Of a stretch of 21,123 bases of DNA, positions 14,938-21,123 are shown one piece after another (within the stretch, counting starts at the first letter, position 1; every line of letters starts with the position of its first letter). A model generated the notes under the pieces. The model saw only the letters and a list, made by a program, of their open reading frames with translations, was not told the DNA's origin and searched no databases. The DNA is taken from assembly GCA_050486105.1 (NCBI GenBank), contig JBJHCR010000080.1, positions 1-21,123 of the forward strand, given 5' to 3'. The DNA comes from JAEXNA01 sp050486105 (GTDB lineage Bacteria > Vulcanimicrobiota > Xenobia > Xenobiales > JADMJV01). The position numbers and the translations under genes were made by a program.

Positions 14938-15867
14938 TTGAACAAAGCCCTAATCATCGAAGACCTGCGCAAGACGTACTCGAAGGGTCCAGAAGCGCTC
15001 AAGGGTGTGAGTCTGGAGGTCGAGGATGGTGACTTTTTTGCCCTCCTGGGACCTAACGGTGCTGGAAAATCGACCCTTATCGGAATATTGACCGGGCTGG
15101 TAACCAAGACATCAGGTCGAGTAGAGGTCTACGGGAAAGATTTGGATCTCGACCCGAGTGGAGTGAAGTCCCACCTTGGGGTGGTTCCTCAGGAATTCAA
15201 CTTCAATGTCTTTGAGTCGGTCTTCAATACGGTTCTCTTCCAAGCTGGCTATTATGGGATTCCTCGCAAGGTCGCAGAGAAGCGAGCCCAAGTCTTGCTG
15301 AAGGAATTAGCCCTCTGGGACAAGCGCGATCAGCCTGGTCGCAACCTTTCGGGAGGGATGAAGAGACGCCTGATGCTGGCTCGAGCTCTGGTCAACAATC
15401 CCAGGCTTTTGATCCTCGACGAGCCGACAGCCGGGCTGGACATAGAGTTGAGACGTTCGCTATGGGATTTTCTCATTGAACTCAACGCCAGTGGGACGAC
15501 CATAATTCTGACCACCCACTACCTTGAAGAGGCGGAAAACCTTTGCCGAAACGTGGCCATCATTGACCTTGGTACGGTTTTGACCTGTGAGCCGGTGACC
15601 GAATTCGTTAAAAGGTTAGAGTCTCAAACGCTGGTCTTCGAACTGCTGGAAGAATGCCCAAACCCACCGGATCTCGGGAACTTAGAAGTGCGCCTTCTCG
15701 ACCCCAGGCGCCTAGAAGTCAAAGTGCAAAAAGGTATGAGCTTCAATCACGTTTTCGAAAGAATTTCCGCAGCAGGCCTGACCGTCGATGGTTTGCGGAA
15801 CAAGGCCAATCGGATTGAAGAGCTTTTCATAGATCTGGTTTCCAAGAACAAGGGGGACAGAGAATGA
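14938..15867 (+). CDS. ABC-2 type transporter, ATP-binding subunit
   Basis: A 309-residue ATPase with LLGPNGAGKST (36-46, Walker A), VVPQEFNFN (Q loop, Gln85), NLSGGMKRRL (136-145, signature), LLILDEPTAGLD (157-168, Walker B) and TTHYLEEAE (192-200, switch His194). The C-terminal 80 residues form the small regulatory extension usual in CcmA/NodI/DrrA-type exporters of polysaccharides, lipids or drugs. The start is TTG at 14938 with AGAGGA 8 bases upstream; it gives the expected N-terminus (IEDLRKTY). The stop overlaps the permease ATG by 4 bases. The transported substrate cannot be told from sequence. Confidence 0.93.
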   Translation: MNKALIIEDLRKTYSKGPEALKGVSLEVEDGDFFALLGPNGAGKSTLIGILTGLVTKTSGRVEVYGKDLDLDPSGVKSHLGVVPQEFNFNVFESVFNTVLFQAGYYGIPRKVAEKRAQVLLKELALWDKRDQPGRNLSGGMKRRLMLARALVNNPRLLILDEPTAGLDIELRRSLWDFLIELNASGTTIILTTHYLEEAENLCRNVAIIDLGTVLTCEPVTEFVKRLESQTLVFELLEECPNPPDLGNLEVRLLDPRRLEVKVQKGMSFNHVFERISAAGLTVDGLRNKANRIEELFIDLVSKNKGDRE

Positions 15868-16637
15868 ATAAAGCTCAGCTCTTGGTCGCCTTCAACACCG
15901 TGGTCCGCAAAGAGATCGTCCGCTTTCTAAGAATCTGGACGCAAACGATCCTTCCACCGGCTGTAACAATGGCCATTTATTTCATAGTCTTTGGTCGTTT
16001 CCTCGGCGACCGGATCCAGGATTTTGGGGACCACACCTATATCGAATTCCTCGTGCCCGGCCTAGTCATGATGGCGGTGATCACCAGCTCCTTCTCGAAC
16101 GTGGCCTCCTCATTCTTTTCTGCAAAGTTTCAAAGGTCCATCGAGGAAATGTTGGTTAGCCCAATCCCGGATTGGCTGCTGATCACCGCCTACGTGGTGG
16201 GGGGAGCGGTCCGAGGATTGCTGGTGGGGGGTATCGTACTGCTGGTATCTCTCTTCTTCACCAAGCTTTCATTGCACTCTCTTCCCCTAGTCTTGATCTT
16301 TTTCGTTCTTACTGCCACGATGTTTGCTACGGCCGGATTCACCAACGGAATGTTGGCCAGAAAGTTCGATGACATCGCCATCGTTCCGACCTTCCTTCTC
16401 ACCCCCATGACTTACTTCGGAGGGGTTTTCTACAGTATCGACTTGCTGCCGGAGGTCTGGCAAAAGGTGAGTTTACTGAACCCCATCCTTTATATGGTCA
16501 ACGGCCTTCGCTACGGCTTCTTGGGGGTGAGCGACATCCCCGTAGGGATCGGCATAGCAATCCTGGCCTTCTTCACGCTGGCCTGCTTCGGGCTCAATCT
16601 CTTTTTGATGCGAAAAGGCTACGGGCTTCGGAGCTAA
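15864..16637 (+). CDS. ABC-2 type transporter, permease subunit
   Basis: A 257-residue membrane protein with about six helices (near 28-48, 61-85, 107-135, 140-160, 170-190 and 228-248). The pattern is that of the ABC-2 permease family (NodJ/DrrB/KpsM-like): LRIWTQTILPPAVTMAIYFI at the N-terminus, FLVPGLVMMAVITSSFSNVA (61-80), FFSAKFQRSIEEMLVSPIPD (with the conserved coupling-helix sequence), and TYFGGVFYSIDLLPEVWQKV followed by LNPILYMVNGLRYGFLG, the family's C-terminal signature. It pairs with the upstream ATPase (ATGA overlap) to form the exporter. Substrate unknown. Confidence 0.92.
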   Translation: MNKAQLLVAFNTVVRKEIVRFLRIWTQTILPPAVTMAIYFIVFGRFLGDRIQDFGDHTYIEFLVPGLVMMAVITSSFSNVASSFFSAKFQRSIEEMLVSPIPDWLLITAYVVGGAVRGLLVGGIVLLVSLFFTKLSLHSLPLVLIFFVLTATMFATAGFTNGMLARKFDDIAIVPTFLLTPMTYFGGVFYSIDLLPEVWQKVSLLNPILYMVNGLRYGFLGVSDIPVGIGIAILAFFTLACFGLNLFLMRKGYGLRS

Positions 16638-16670
16638 AGGTGTCCCTCGGCTCGAAGCGAAAGCCCGAGC

Positions 16671-17237
16671 ATGGCAGCAGAAAAGACCAAGCACAAGCAA
16701 ATTGGGGATGTCCATCCCCTGGGGCACCTCCTGGACGAATGGGCCGAGTGGGTGACCAATGAGGGCGAAGGCTCTCTCTCCATCAGTTATGATCAAGACG
16801 ACGATTCGTTCCTGGTCAATCGGAACGGACGGGAAGCCGTACTCTACACCTCAGAGATCGACGGAGACTTCTATGGCGATGCTCAAGCTCTTTTCGCCGA
16901 ATCGGAAGTCGGGATTGCTCCCGCAAACCTGAATTGGGCCCAGACCCTGGTTTTTTCAGGCAACGAGTTAGTCTTATCGAGAATTTCCATATCGGTGAGA
17001 GATGACAAGCCGATTCTCTTGGTGGAAGGGGCTTTCCCTCACTCCAAGGTCACGGATTTCGCCCTTTTTGACTTATTGGTTCGAGAGGTTTCCACCATTG
17101 GGAGAGACCTCAGGAAACAACTTGGTGGCATCATGATCCCCAATGTGTCCCCCGGGGACGCTGAAGACGATGAAGAATACGATGAAGAATACGATGATGA
17201 GGAAAATGAGGACGAGGACGACGACGACGACCGGTAG
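16671..17237 (+). CDS. YbjN-like protein with a highly acidic C-terminal tail
   Basis: A 188-residue soluble protein. Residues about 12-150 alternate helix and strand in a way that resembles YbjN/type III secretion chaperone-like folds (LLDEWAEWV, LVFSGNELVLSRISISV, KPILLVEGAFPHSKVTDFAL, LLVREVSTIGRDLRKQL), but the match is weak and the function unknown. Residues 160-188 are almost entirely Asp/Glu with two Tyr, ending DDDDDR, probably disordered. The DNA for the tail includes two tandem copies of GATGAAGAATAC (17169-17192) and a GAC run, a possible replication-slippage site. There is no strong ribosome site before the ATG at 16671, 33 bases after the permease stop. Confidence 0.7.
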   Translation: MAAEKTKHKQIGDVHPLGHLLDEWAEWVTNEGEGSLSISYDQDDDSFLVNRNGREAVLYTSEIDGDFYGDAQALFAESEVGIAPANLNWAQTLVFSGNELVLSRISISVRDDKPILLVEGAFPHSKVTDFALFDLLVREVSTIGRDLRKQLGGIMIPNVSPGDAEDDEEYDEEYDDEENEDEDDDDDR

Positions 17238-17258
17238 GCCGGTTATCTTGATTGGTCG

Positions 17259-17429
17259 CTTAAGAGGCTGTGCGCCGAATCAACCCGCATCGCCATACTC
17301 GTCTTTTTTCCGCCGTGGGAACCGCAAATTCTTGCAAATAGGTCCACTATGAGCTTCAAATTTGCAATTCCTCTGACGAAAAAATTGCGTCGTTTGGACT
17401 CGGGGCGATTCGGCGCACAGCCTCTAAAG
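17259..17429. repeat. MITE-like inverted-repeat element
   Basis: The ends are 23-bp inverted repeats (17259-17281 and 17407-17429), identical except for one base; 19 bases (17263-17281 against 17407-17425) are perfect. The inner segments also pair imperfectly (for example TTTTTTC... and GCAAATT in the left half against the reverse complement of the right half), so the whole 171 bp could fold on itself. It sits between two convergent genes and encodes no transposase. Flanks TTAA (17260-17263) and TAAA (17425-17428) might be a decayed target duplication. It could be a miniature transposable element or a bidirectional terminator/REP-like element. Confidence 0.6.
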
Positions 17430-17909
17430 TGAGGGGTTCTGGAAGCGCCGAGGCTTTTTGCCTTGCCGGTCGAGACGGAATTCCGAATCCTTGGACACCT
17501 CGAATACTTCTTCGCCCTCGCCTTCCAATTCCGACTGAAGCTCCTCCTTTTCGATCTCTGGCTCGAGTTTCTCTTTGGGCTCGGGTTTTTTGCCAAAATC
17601 GCCCCTCCGAAGATGCATGATCCCCTGGGCCGACCCAAAGCCTCCCGGTGGAAGCCCCCGAGCCATCGGGACGGCCTTTTGCTGCTCACCGCCCTTAAGT
17701 TTGAGCCGATTTGCCAATTCCATTTGATTCATCCTGAGTTGCAGAGCGGCAGGGTAAGTTGGCGCGGCCTTCGGGGGATCACCTTCTTCCTTGCTTTCCG
17801 GGGGTTGAGCGGCGGGAGGTGGGCAGGAAGGTTGAAGGAAGCCCTGCAGATTTTGCTGCAGGAACTGAGCAGGAGGACGCTTGGGCTTCTCTGGTGGGGT
17901 ATCGCTCAT
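17424..17909 (-). CDS. Hypothetical proline- and glutamate-rich protein
   Basis: A 161-residue protein that I do not recognise. The N-terminal 50 residues are proline- and glutamine-rich (PPEKPKRPPAQF, PPPAAQPPESKEEGDPP). The middle has a short ordered-looking segment (YPAALQLRMNQMELANRLKL), then a glycine/lysine-rich stretch, and residues 107-145 are acidic and lysine-rich (PEPKEKLEPEIEKEELQSE). No signal peptide or membrane segment is seen. The composition suggests a disordered, cytoplasmic protein. The stop codon TAG (17424-17426) lies inside the right inverted repeat of the adjacent element, so its last residues may have been set by that insertion. The overlapping plus-strand frame 17463-18080 is an alternative, but its translation lacks protein-like character. 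Moderate confidence that it is real. Confidence 0.55.
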   Translation of the reverse strand: MSDTPPEKPKRPPAQFLQQNLQGFLQPSCPPPAAQPPESKEEGDPPKAAPTYPAALQLRMNQMELANRLKLKGGEQQKAVPMARGLPPGGFGSAQGIMHLRRGDFGKKPEPKEKLEPEIEKEELQSELEGEGEEVFEVSKDSEFRLDRQGKKPRRFQNPSL

Positions 17910-18049
17910 AACTGCCTGGCCAAAGAGTTTCGTCAGCAGGTAGGCATTTGGCCTGCAAGACTGCTTCCCGGAGCCTTCGGAGACAAAAAAAATGGCAAGA
18001 ATCGGAGAATTCGGCAGGTCCTCATGGCCCTCGTCAGAAATTTACCAGA

Positions 18050-18283
18050 GTGGATGCCTTGCGCCAAGCTGAAGCCGTGACCTTTTTACGTGCCCTCCGA
18101 GAGGTGGGAAACCTCCGCTTAGAGCGTATTGGTAGTCAAGCCTTCGTTCTTCGATTCGAAGCCGTCACTTCGCTGGAGGCCCTTCGCGACAACCTCTTTT
18201 TTGATGGTGACGTGCCCTTAGAAGAAATGTTTGAGAAATATGGCGCAGACTTGTTCAAACTGCTCCAGCAAGAGGCAGGCTAA
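18050..18283 (+). CDS. Hypothetical small protein upstream of argS
   Basis: From a GTG at 18050 this is a 77-residue protein; a TTG at 17948 would give 111 residues, but that extra N-terminal stretch looks non-coding (basic, A-run derived) and would overlap the presumed promoter of the divergent gene. The body looks like a small alpha/beta protein: a helix (DALRQAEAVTFLRALREVG), two strands (LRLERIGSQAFVLRFEAV), then helices (TSLEALRDNLFF, LEEMFEKYGADLFKLLQQ). I do not recognise the family. It ends 28 bases before argS on the same strand, so co-transcription is likely. The start is uncertain, with no clear ribosome site for either choice. Confidence 0.5.
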   Translation: MDALRQAEAVTFLRALREVGNLRLERIGSQAFVLRFEAVTSLEALRDNLFFDGDVPLEEMFEKYGADLFKLLQQEAG

Positions 18284-18311
18284 GCCCTGAGAGCCTGAGA
18301 AGGTCTCGCCT

Positions 18312-20141
18312 ATGCCATCGACACCGGGGCTTGACCCCCATTCCACCCTTAGAAATAGCCTGGAAATTCTGGTCACCGAAGTCCTCGCGGATCTCACCGG
18401 ACTCTCGTCAACCGAGATCGCACCTCTAATCGCTATCCCAAAGAACTCGAAGTTGGGGGATTATCAGAGCAACGCGGTGATGGGTCTGGCCAAACGACTC
18501 GATCGTCCTTCTCGTGAGTTGGCCCAAGAGGTCGCAGCCATACTGCCAAAGCACCGGCTCTACTCCACCCTTGTGGATCGAGTGGAAGTCGCCGGTCCTG
18601 GCTTTATCAATATCCATTTGCAAGACTCAGCCCTGATCGAGTTCCTCTTGAGCCAAAAGTTGAGTTCCCATCGAAAGCTCGATCCTGGTACCTCCGAAAC
18701 GGTGGTCGTCGACTATAGCTCCCCAAACATAGCAAAGGAAATGCATGTAGGGCACATCAGAAGCACCATCCTGGGTGACGCCATAGTCCGCATCCTCGAG
18801 TTTCTCGGCCACCGAGTTGTTCCACAAAATCACTTAGGTGATTGGGGAACTCAGTTTGGAATGCTGATCGCCTTCTACCGGGAGCAACCGGAGCGCCTAG
18901 CTCCCGGAGGAAGCCTTAGGGACATCGAAGGGGTTTATAGGGAAGCCCATCAGAAGTTCCAGGACGATTCGGATTTTCAAGCTCGGGCCAAGGCTGCGGT
19001 CGTTGGCCTGCATCGAGGACAAACCGAAGACCTGGCACTTTGGGGGCAAATCATCGAGGCCTCGCGTCAACATCTCCACGAGAACTATGAGAAACTTGGA
19101 GTTCGACTCTCCCCCGAGGCCGACAGAGGTGAAAGTTTCTACAACCCCTTGTTAGAGCAGACCGTCCAAGATCTCAAAGCCAGGCTAGAGGAATTCGCTT
19201 CCACGCAGGCATCCCTCAGGATCGACGACGGGGCTGTGTGTGTCTATCTATGCAACGACCAAGGCGAACCTCTCCATCGCAACCAGGAAGGAGAGCCTCT
19301 GCCCTTTTTGGTGCAAAAATCTGACGGGGCGTTTCTCTATGCTACGACCGACTTGGCAGCCTTGCGATTTCGGGCAACTGAGCTTGATGCTGACCGCACC
19401 ATTTACGTCACCGACAGCCGACAGGCCCTACATTTTGATTTGCTGTTCGCTGCGGCCAAAGCCGCCGGCTTCACAGATCGAGGTCCAGGAAAGAGCCCTA
19501 TGGTGCTTGAGCATGTGACCTTCGGCACTGTCCTGGGCCCGGACAGAAAGCCCCTTAAGACTCGAGACGGACAGAACATCAAGCTCAGCGCCCTCCTTAC
19601 CGAGGCCGTAGAACGCGCTGAGAAACTCGTCCCTGAGCGTGCCCTCGATGGCACACTTTCGAAGACCGAGATCGCCACCAAGATTGGGATCGGGGCTCTC
19701 AAATACGCCGACCTCAGTCAGAATCGGCAGACCGATTACGTTTTCTCTTGGGACAAATTGCTCGCCATGGAAGGCAATACGGCCCCTTATCTCATGTACG
19801 CCTACGCCCGAATCGCCTCCATCCTTCGCGAGGCGGGCCCCAATGAACTCGAAAACTCGACGATAGTCTTGTCTGCAGGGGAAGAGCGCAGCTTGGTGAG
19901 CACGCTGGTGAGGTTTCCCGAGGCGGTGGAAAGCGCAGCCGCTGACTGGAGGGTCAACCTACTCACCGACTATCTGTATCAGTTGGCCAGCAGTTTCATG
20001 AAGTTTTACGAGTCTTGCCCGGTGCTCAAAGTCTCGTCTTCCGAACTCAGAGCTTCTCGAATCGTTCTCTGTCGCAAAACTCAAGAAGTCTTGCAAGCCG
20101 GGTTGAACCTTTTGGGAATCACTACCGTAGAGAGAATGTGA
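18312..20141 (+). CDS. argS: Arginyl-tRNA synthetase
   Basis: A 609-residue class I synthetase that charges tRNA-Arg. The N-terminal Add1 domain (about 10-115) has the IPKNSKLGDYQSNAVMGLAK and GFINIHL segments. The catalytic core has VVVDYSSPNIAKEMHVGHIRST (131-152) with the HIGH motif as HVGH (145-148), then LGDWGTQFGMLI (174-185). The second half shows DLAALRFR, YVTDSRQALHFDLLFAAA, EHVTFGTVLGPDRKPLKTRDGQ, and NIKLSALL in the place of KMSKS, as usual for many ArgRS. The anticodon-binding domain starts near ALKYADLSQNRQTDYVFSWD and ends with the family-typical LLGITTVERM. The length is slightly above average because of insertions before residue 330. The ATG at 18312 is consistent with family N-termini. 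It converges on holA with a 12-base gap. Confidence 0.96.
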   Translation: MPSTPGLDPHSTLRNSLEILVTEVLADLTGLSSTEIAPLIAIPKNSKLGDYQSNAVMGLAKRLDRPSRELAQEVAAILPKHRLYSTLVDRVEVAGPGFINIHLQDSALIEFLLSQKLSSHRKLDPGTSETVVVDYSSPNIAKEMHVGHIRSTILGDAIVRILEFLGHRVVPQNHLGDWGTQFGMLIAFYREQPERLAPGGSLRDIEGVYREAHQKFQDDSDFQARAKAAVVGLHRGQTEDLALWGQIIEASRQHLHENYEKLGVRLSPEADRGESFYNPLLEQTVQDLKARLEEFASTQASLRIDDGAVCVYLCNDQGEPLHRNQEGEPLPFLVQKSDGAFLYATTDLAALRFRATELDADRTIYVTDSRQALHFDLLFAAAKAAGFTDRGPGKSPMVLEHVTFGTVLGPDRKPLKTRDGQNIKLSALLTEAVERAEKLVPERALDGTLSKTEIATKIGIGALKYADLSQNRQTDYVFSWDKLLAMEGNTAPYLMYAYARIASILREAGPNELENSTIVLSAGEERSLVSTLVRFPEAVESAAADWRVNLLTDYLYQLASSFMKFYESCPVLKVSSSELRASRIVLCRKTQEVLQAGLNLLGITTVERM

Positions 20142-20153
20142 GAGTCTGGTCTT

Positions 20154-21123
20154 TCACCGTCTTCGCTTTCTCGAGCACAGCCTCAAGACCAACATTTGCA
20201 AGAGAAGACGAGGGGAGCCCCCATGTCCCCCGCCTTTGCTTCTAAAGTCCGCTCTGGTGATTCCTTCGAGACCCGCTTCGAGATCCTCGAGGTTCCAAGA
20301 GGAGAGCTCTTCCAGGCTCTTTTTGACTTGAAATTCGCTTTTTCGGGGCAGAGCCTTCGCGATGGCTGCAGGGGTGCCCAATTCTTTCTTTAGTCCATCA
20401 ATCTGAATCAGCGAGACTAAGTAGCTGTTCAGGTAACCCAAGATTGAGCCTGCCGGCTCTCCCCTTTCCAGCTGGTTGTCCAAAATTTGGAAGGCGGCCC
20501 TATGGTCCCGTCGACCGATCGCCGCCGTCATCTTCCACATGGCAACTTGACCAGAGAAAGGAACTAACTCTTCGATCACCTTGGGGGTCAGCTTCTGCCC
20601 GGAGCCCAAAGATAGGAGACAGCGCTCAAGATGCGAAATCAAGGTCCGAACATCGCTCCCGACCCTCTCGCGAAGGGTGGTCAGGCTTCTTGGTTCAAAT
20701 TCCTTTTGCTTTTGCCGACAGAAGGAGCCCAAGAAGAGGTCGAGTTCCCCGTCGTCTAGGCGGCAGTCCACCAAGCTTCCAGCACCAGCAGACCGAAGCG
20801 TTGACCACCATGGGTTTTCCGCTCCACCCCGCTTATGGGTCAAAACAGTCACGGTGCCCTCCGAGACCACAGCAAGAAAATGATTAGCCATAGCCTCGGA
20901 GGGTTTCTTGCCCAGATTTTCCAGGTCGTGAATAACCACTAAGCGGTGTGGCACCATGGTGGGCAGCTCTCCTACCATGGCTTCCAGATCTTGAAAATTG
21001 GTTCCCTTCTGGCAATGCAAAGTCCGCAAGTTGAAGTCTTCAAAATCGGGATCCAAATACTTAGACTTCAATTTGCGGATAGCCAACTCAATTAGGTAGT
21101 CGTCGTTACCCCAAAGTTGGAAC
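20154..21123 (-). CDS. holA: DNA polymerase III delta subunit (5' end outside window)
   Basis: The frame runs from the right edge (reading F-Q-L-W-G-N-D-D-Y-L-I-E before the TTG at 21086) to the TGA at 20154, about 322 residues, so it is nearly complete but lacks its start. HolA is the clamp-loader subunit that opens the beta sliding clamp. Visible features: WGNDDYLIELAIRKL (the family's hydrophobic G-x-D/E-x-x-L-I segment), ELPTMVPHRLVVIHDLENL (the conserved P-x-x-x-x-R-hh-h-h strand), VLTHKRG, a domain II/III stretch with LRERVGSDVRTLISHLERC and LTPKVIEELVPFSGQVAMWKM, and a C-terminal helical domain (AAFQILDNQLERGEPAGSIL, LNSYLVSLIQI). The TTG at 21086 is internal because similarity continues beyond it. 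Confidence 0.88.
   Translation of the reverse strand, partial: FQLWGNDDYLIELAIRKLKSKYLDPDFEDFNLRTLHCQKGTNFQDLEAMVGELPTMVPHRLVVIHDLENLGKKPSEAMANHFLAVVSEGTVTVLTHKRGGAENPWWSTLRSAGAGSLVDCRLDDGELDLFLGSFCRQKQKEFEPRSLTTLRERVGSDVRTLISHLERCLLSLGSGQKLTPKVIEELVPFSGQVAMWKMTAAIGRRDHRAAFQILDNQLERGEPAGSILGYLNSYLVSLIQIDGLKKELGTPAAIAKALPRKSEFQVKKSLEELSSWNLEDLEAGLEGITRADFRSKGGGHGGSPRLLLQMLVLRLCSRKRRR

Noticed and set aside
17992..18072. ATG 17992 preceded by CGGAG, opening a 26-codon frame, as a frameshifted start of the small gene before argS
   Set aside because: It ends at a TGA in another frame, and joining it would need an unsupported frameshift; the downstream GTG gives an intact protein.
17463..18080. 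Plus-strand frame of 205 codons opposite the Pro/Glu-rich gene
   Set aside because: Its translation is a hydrophobic/Leu-Trp-Arg-rich reverse shadow of Glu/Lys/Pro codons with no domain-like pattern and no start signal; the minus-strand frame has a more natural composition.

Overview
This is a gene-dense window (moderate GC, roughly mid-50s percent by eye, no gene-free stretch above 300 bases) from a bacterial chromosome. No ribosomal RNA, tRNA, CRISPR array, phage module or transposase gene is visible. The gene content (SerC, ArgS, HolA, PcrA, HrpB, PduO-type adenosyltransferase, GlgC) is that of a free-living bacterium. The combination of an Amj-type lipid II flippase, a Hanks-type kinase, a MauE-DUF1573 protein and frequent TTG starts does not fit a textbook model organism. 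I suspect a less-studied or candidate phylum but cannot place it from the sequence alone.

Layout. Positions 1-383 hold the 3' end of an RNase Z-like metallo-hydrolase (+). It runs tail to tail into serC (-), followed by a small secreted protein (-) with its own terminator. After a divergent intergenic region with an RNA-like stem and a seven-codon leader ORF comes a 551-residue membrane protein (+) that I read as two Amj flippase domains fused in tandem. Facing it is a minus-strand block in transcription order: Ser/Thr kinase (TTG start), pcrA helicase, MauE-DUF1573 redox-like membrane protein, glgC, and a second glgC-like gene. Two junctions in this block are 4-base ATGA overlaps, which suggests an operon. 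From 11388 a plus-strand series follows: MAPEG protein, PduO adenosyltransferase, hrpB (overlapping by 4 bases), an ABC ATPase/permease pair (overlapping by 4 bases), and a YbjN-like protein with a very acidic tail. A 171-bp element with 23-bp terminal inverted repeats separates it from a proline/glutamate-rich minus-strand gene. Then come a small unknown plus-strand gene, argS, and the 3' part of holA (-), which runs off the right edge.

Most noteworthy points. (1) The fused Amj-Amj protein has an N-terminal half that has lost the arginine-rich signature kept by the C-terminal half. (2) In the glgC pair, the downstream copy has lost the same two catalytic residues (Arg and Lys) whose loss makes the plant ADP-glucose pyrophosphorylase large subunit modulatory, so it looks like a catalytic/regulatory heteromer. 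(3) Possible translational control elements lie before the amj-like gene (leader peptide with abutting stop/start) and before glgC (alternative hairpins, one of which traps the Shine-Dalgarno). (4) PcrA carries two Tudor-like C-terminal repeats. (5) A MITE-like inverted-repeat element supplies the stop codon of a neighbouring gene.
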